Shown here in pieces: positions 63,493 through 64,000 of a stretch of 64,000 nt of DNA. Each line of letters starts with the position of its first letter. The first letter of the stretch is position 1. Source of the stretch: Mansonella perstans (lineage: Eukaryota; Nematoda; Chromadorea; Rhabditida; Onchocercidae); the NCBI GenBank assembly GCA_037074765.1, contig JBAMDO010000016.1:1-64000 (forward strand), given 5' to 3'. A program made the position numbers and the translations under genes. The notes beneath the pieces are model-generated. The model searched no databases. It had not been told where the DNA came from and worked only from the letters and a program-made list of their open reading frames with translations.

Positions 63493-64000
63493 TCTCATAT
63501 AGTTTCTTTAAAATTTTGCTAAATACGCTTTCAGATTTTTAAAAGCATAGTTACGTAATCTTAACTGAAATATTTCGGACGAACTTTTGCTTAGGAAGTA
63601 TTTATTAAATTTTAGTGCTCTCAATCAGTTACCGGTTCCTCGTTATTTTGCATCGTACTATTACTCACTGTGTATTCACTTACCTTTTATTCAATACCAT
63701 ATCTTTATGTAATACATAAAATTCTCTTTACTTGTTTAATACAAAGAAATTAACAATTTTATTCTTAAACAACTTAAATCTATTCTCTTAGATTTTCAAT
63801 TTTTCAGTACCGTTGATTAATAATTATTTCTCACTTTTTCAAGTTTTTAGGCAAGTAAATGATGGAATTCTCAACATGCCATATAAAACTTTGAAATCCT
63901 AATTAAAACTTCAGCGTCCGTGTATAAGTGAGAAATAATAATATAAATTTCTTAAAGGATGTCAAAACCATATTTTTTATTCCGTCCGTAGTAAAAATTG
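63493..64000. other. Downstream of POLE, no feature seen
   Basis: About 0.5 kb of AT-rich DNA after the POLE stop codon, with several possible AATAAA-like signals but none that stands out. Confidence 0.4.

Noticed and set aside
1..64000. tRNA or functional rRNA genes
   Set aside because: No cloverleaf with the conserved T-arm and box B sequences was noticed by eye; a tRNA scan would be needed to exclude one.

Overview
The window looks like nuclear DNA of a parasitic nematode, most likely a filarial worm. It is AT-rich, with small phase-consistent exons and GT..AG introns. The encoded proteins align end to end with conserved animal families, and several start codons sit directly behind a splice acceptor (AG|ATG), as expected for spliced-leader trans-splicing. 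Two fragments are bacterial and of alphaproteobacterial (Wolbachia) type: a decayed 23S rRNA piece (about 1.26-1.55 kb) and the 5' part of pyrF (31.9 kb). Nuclear Wolbachia remnants are known from filarial genomes. The species cannot be named from this sequence, nor whether it still carries the endosymbiont.

Layout. 0-3.5 kb: a possible signal-peptide exon at the left edge, the 23S remnant, and otherwise featureless DNA. 3.6-5.7 kb (+): COP9 signalosome subunit 7. 6.3-22.0 kb (-): four genes in the same direction, read right to left as ORP9 (OSBPL9), PSMG4, SDHAF4 and WASHC5/strumpellin; the last two may share a transcript. 22.0-25.2 kb: divergent intergenic DNA with simple and tandem repeats. 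25.2-27.9 kb (+): pyruvate dehydrogenase phosphatase. 29.0-31.8 kb (-): a short SS18-like (SSXT-domain) protein and NDUFS4. 31.9-32.4 kb: the pyrF fragment, part of which has been amplified into a 42-bp minisatellite. 32.8-34.7 kb (+): FCF1. 35.1-38.1 kb (-): alpha/beta-type syntrophin. 40.5-42.7 kb (+): inositol hexakisphosphate kinase. 43.8-46.6 kb (-): SLC35C2-like transporter. 48.7-63.5 kb (+): the complete catalytic subunit of DNA polymerase epsilon in about 42 exons.

The gene content is mostly housekeeping: protein turnover (COP9, proteasome assembly), endosome and lipid traffic (WASH complex, ORP9), mitochondria (SDHAF4, NDUFS4, PDP), ribosome biogenesis (FCF1) and replication (POLE). 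There is no sign of a common pathway. Exon models were built by hand by keeping reading phase across GT..AG introns and matching family conservation; most close perfectly in frame. The most unusual element is the bacterial pyrF fragment turned minisatellite, lying about 145 bp upstream of the NDUFS4 start codon.
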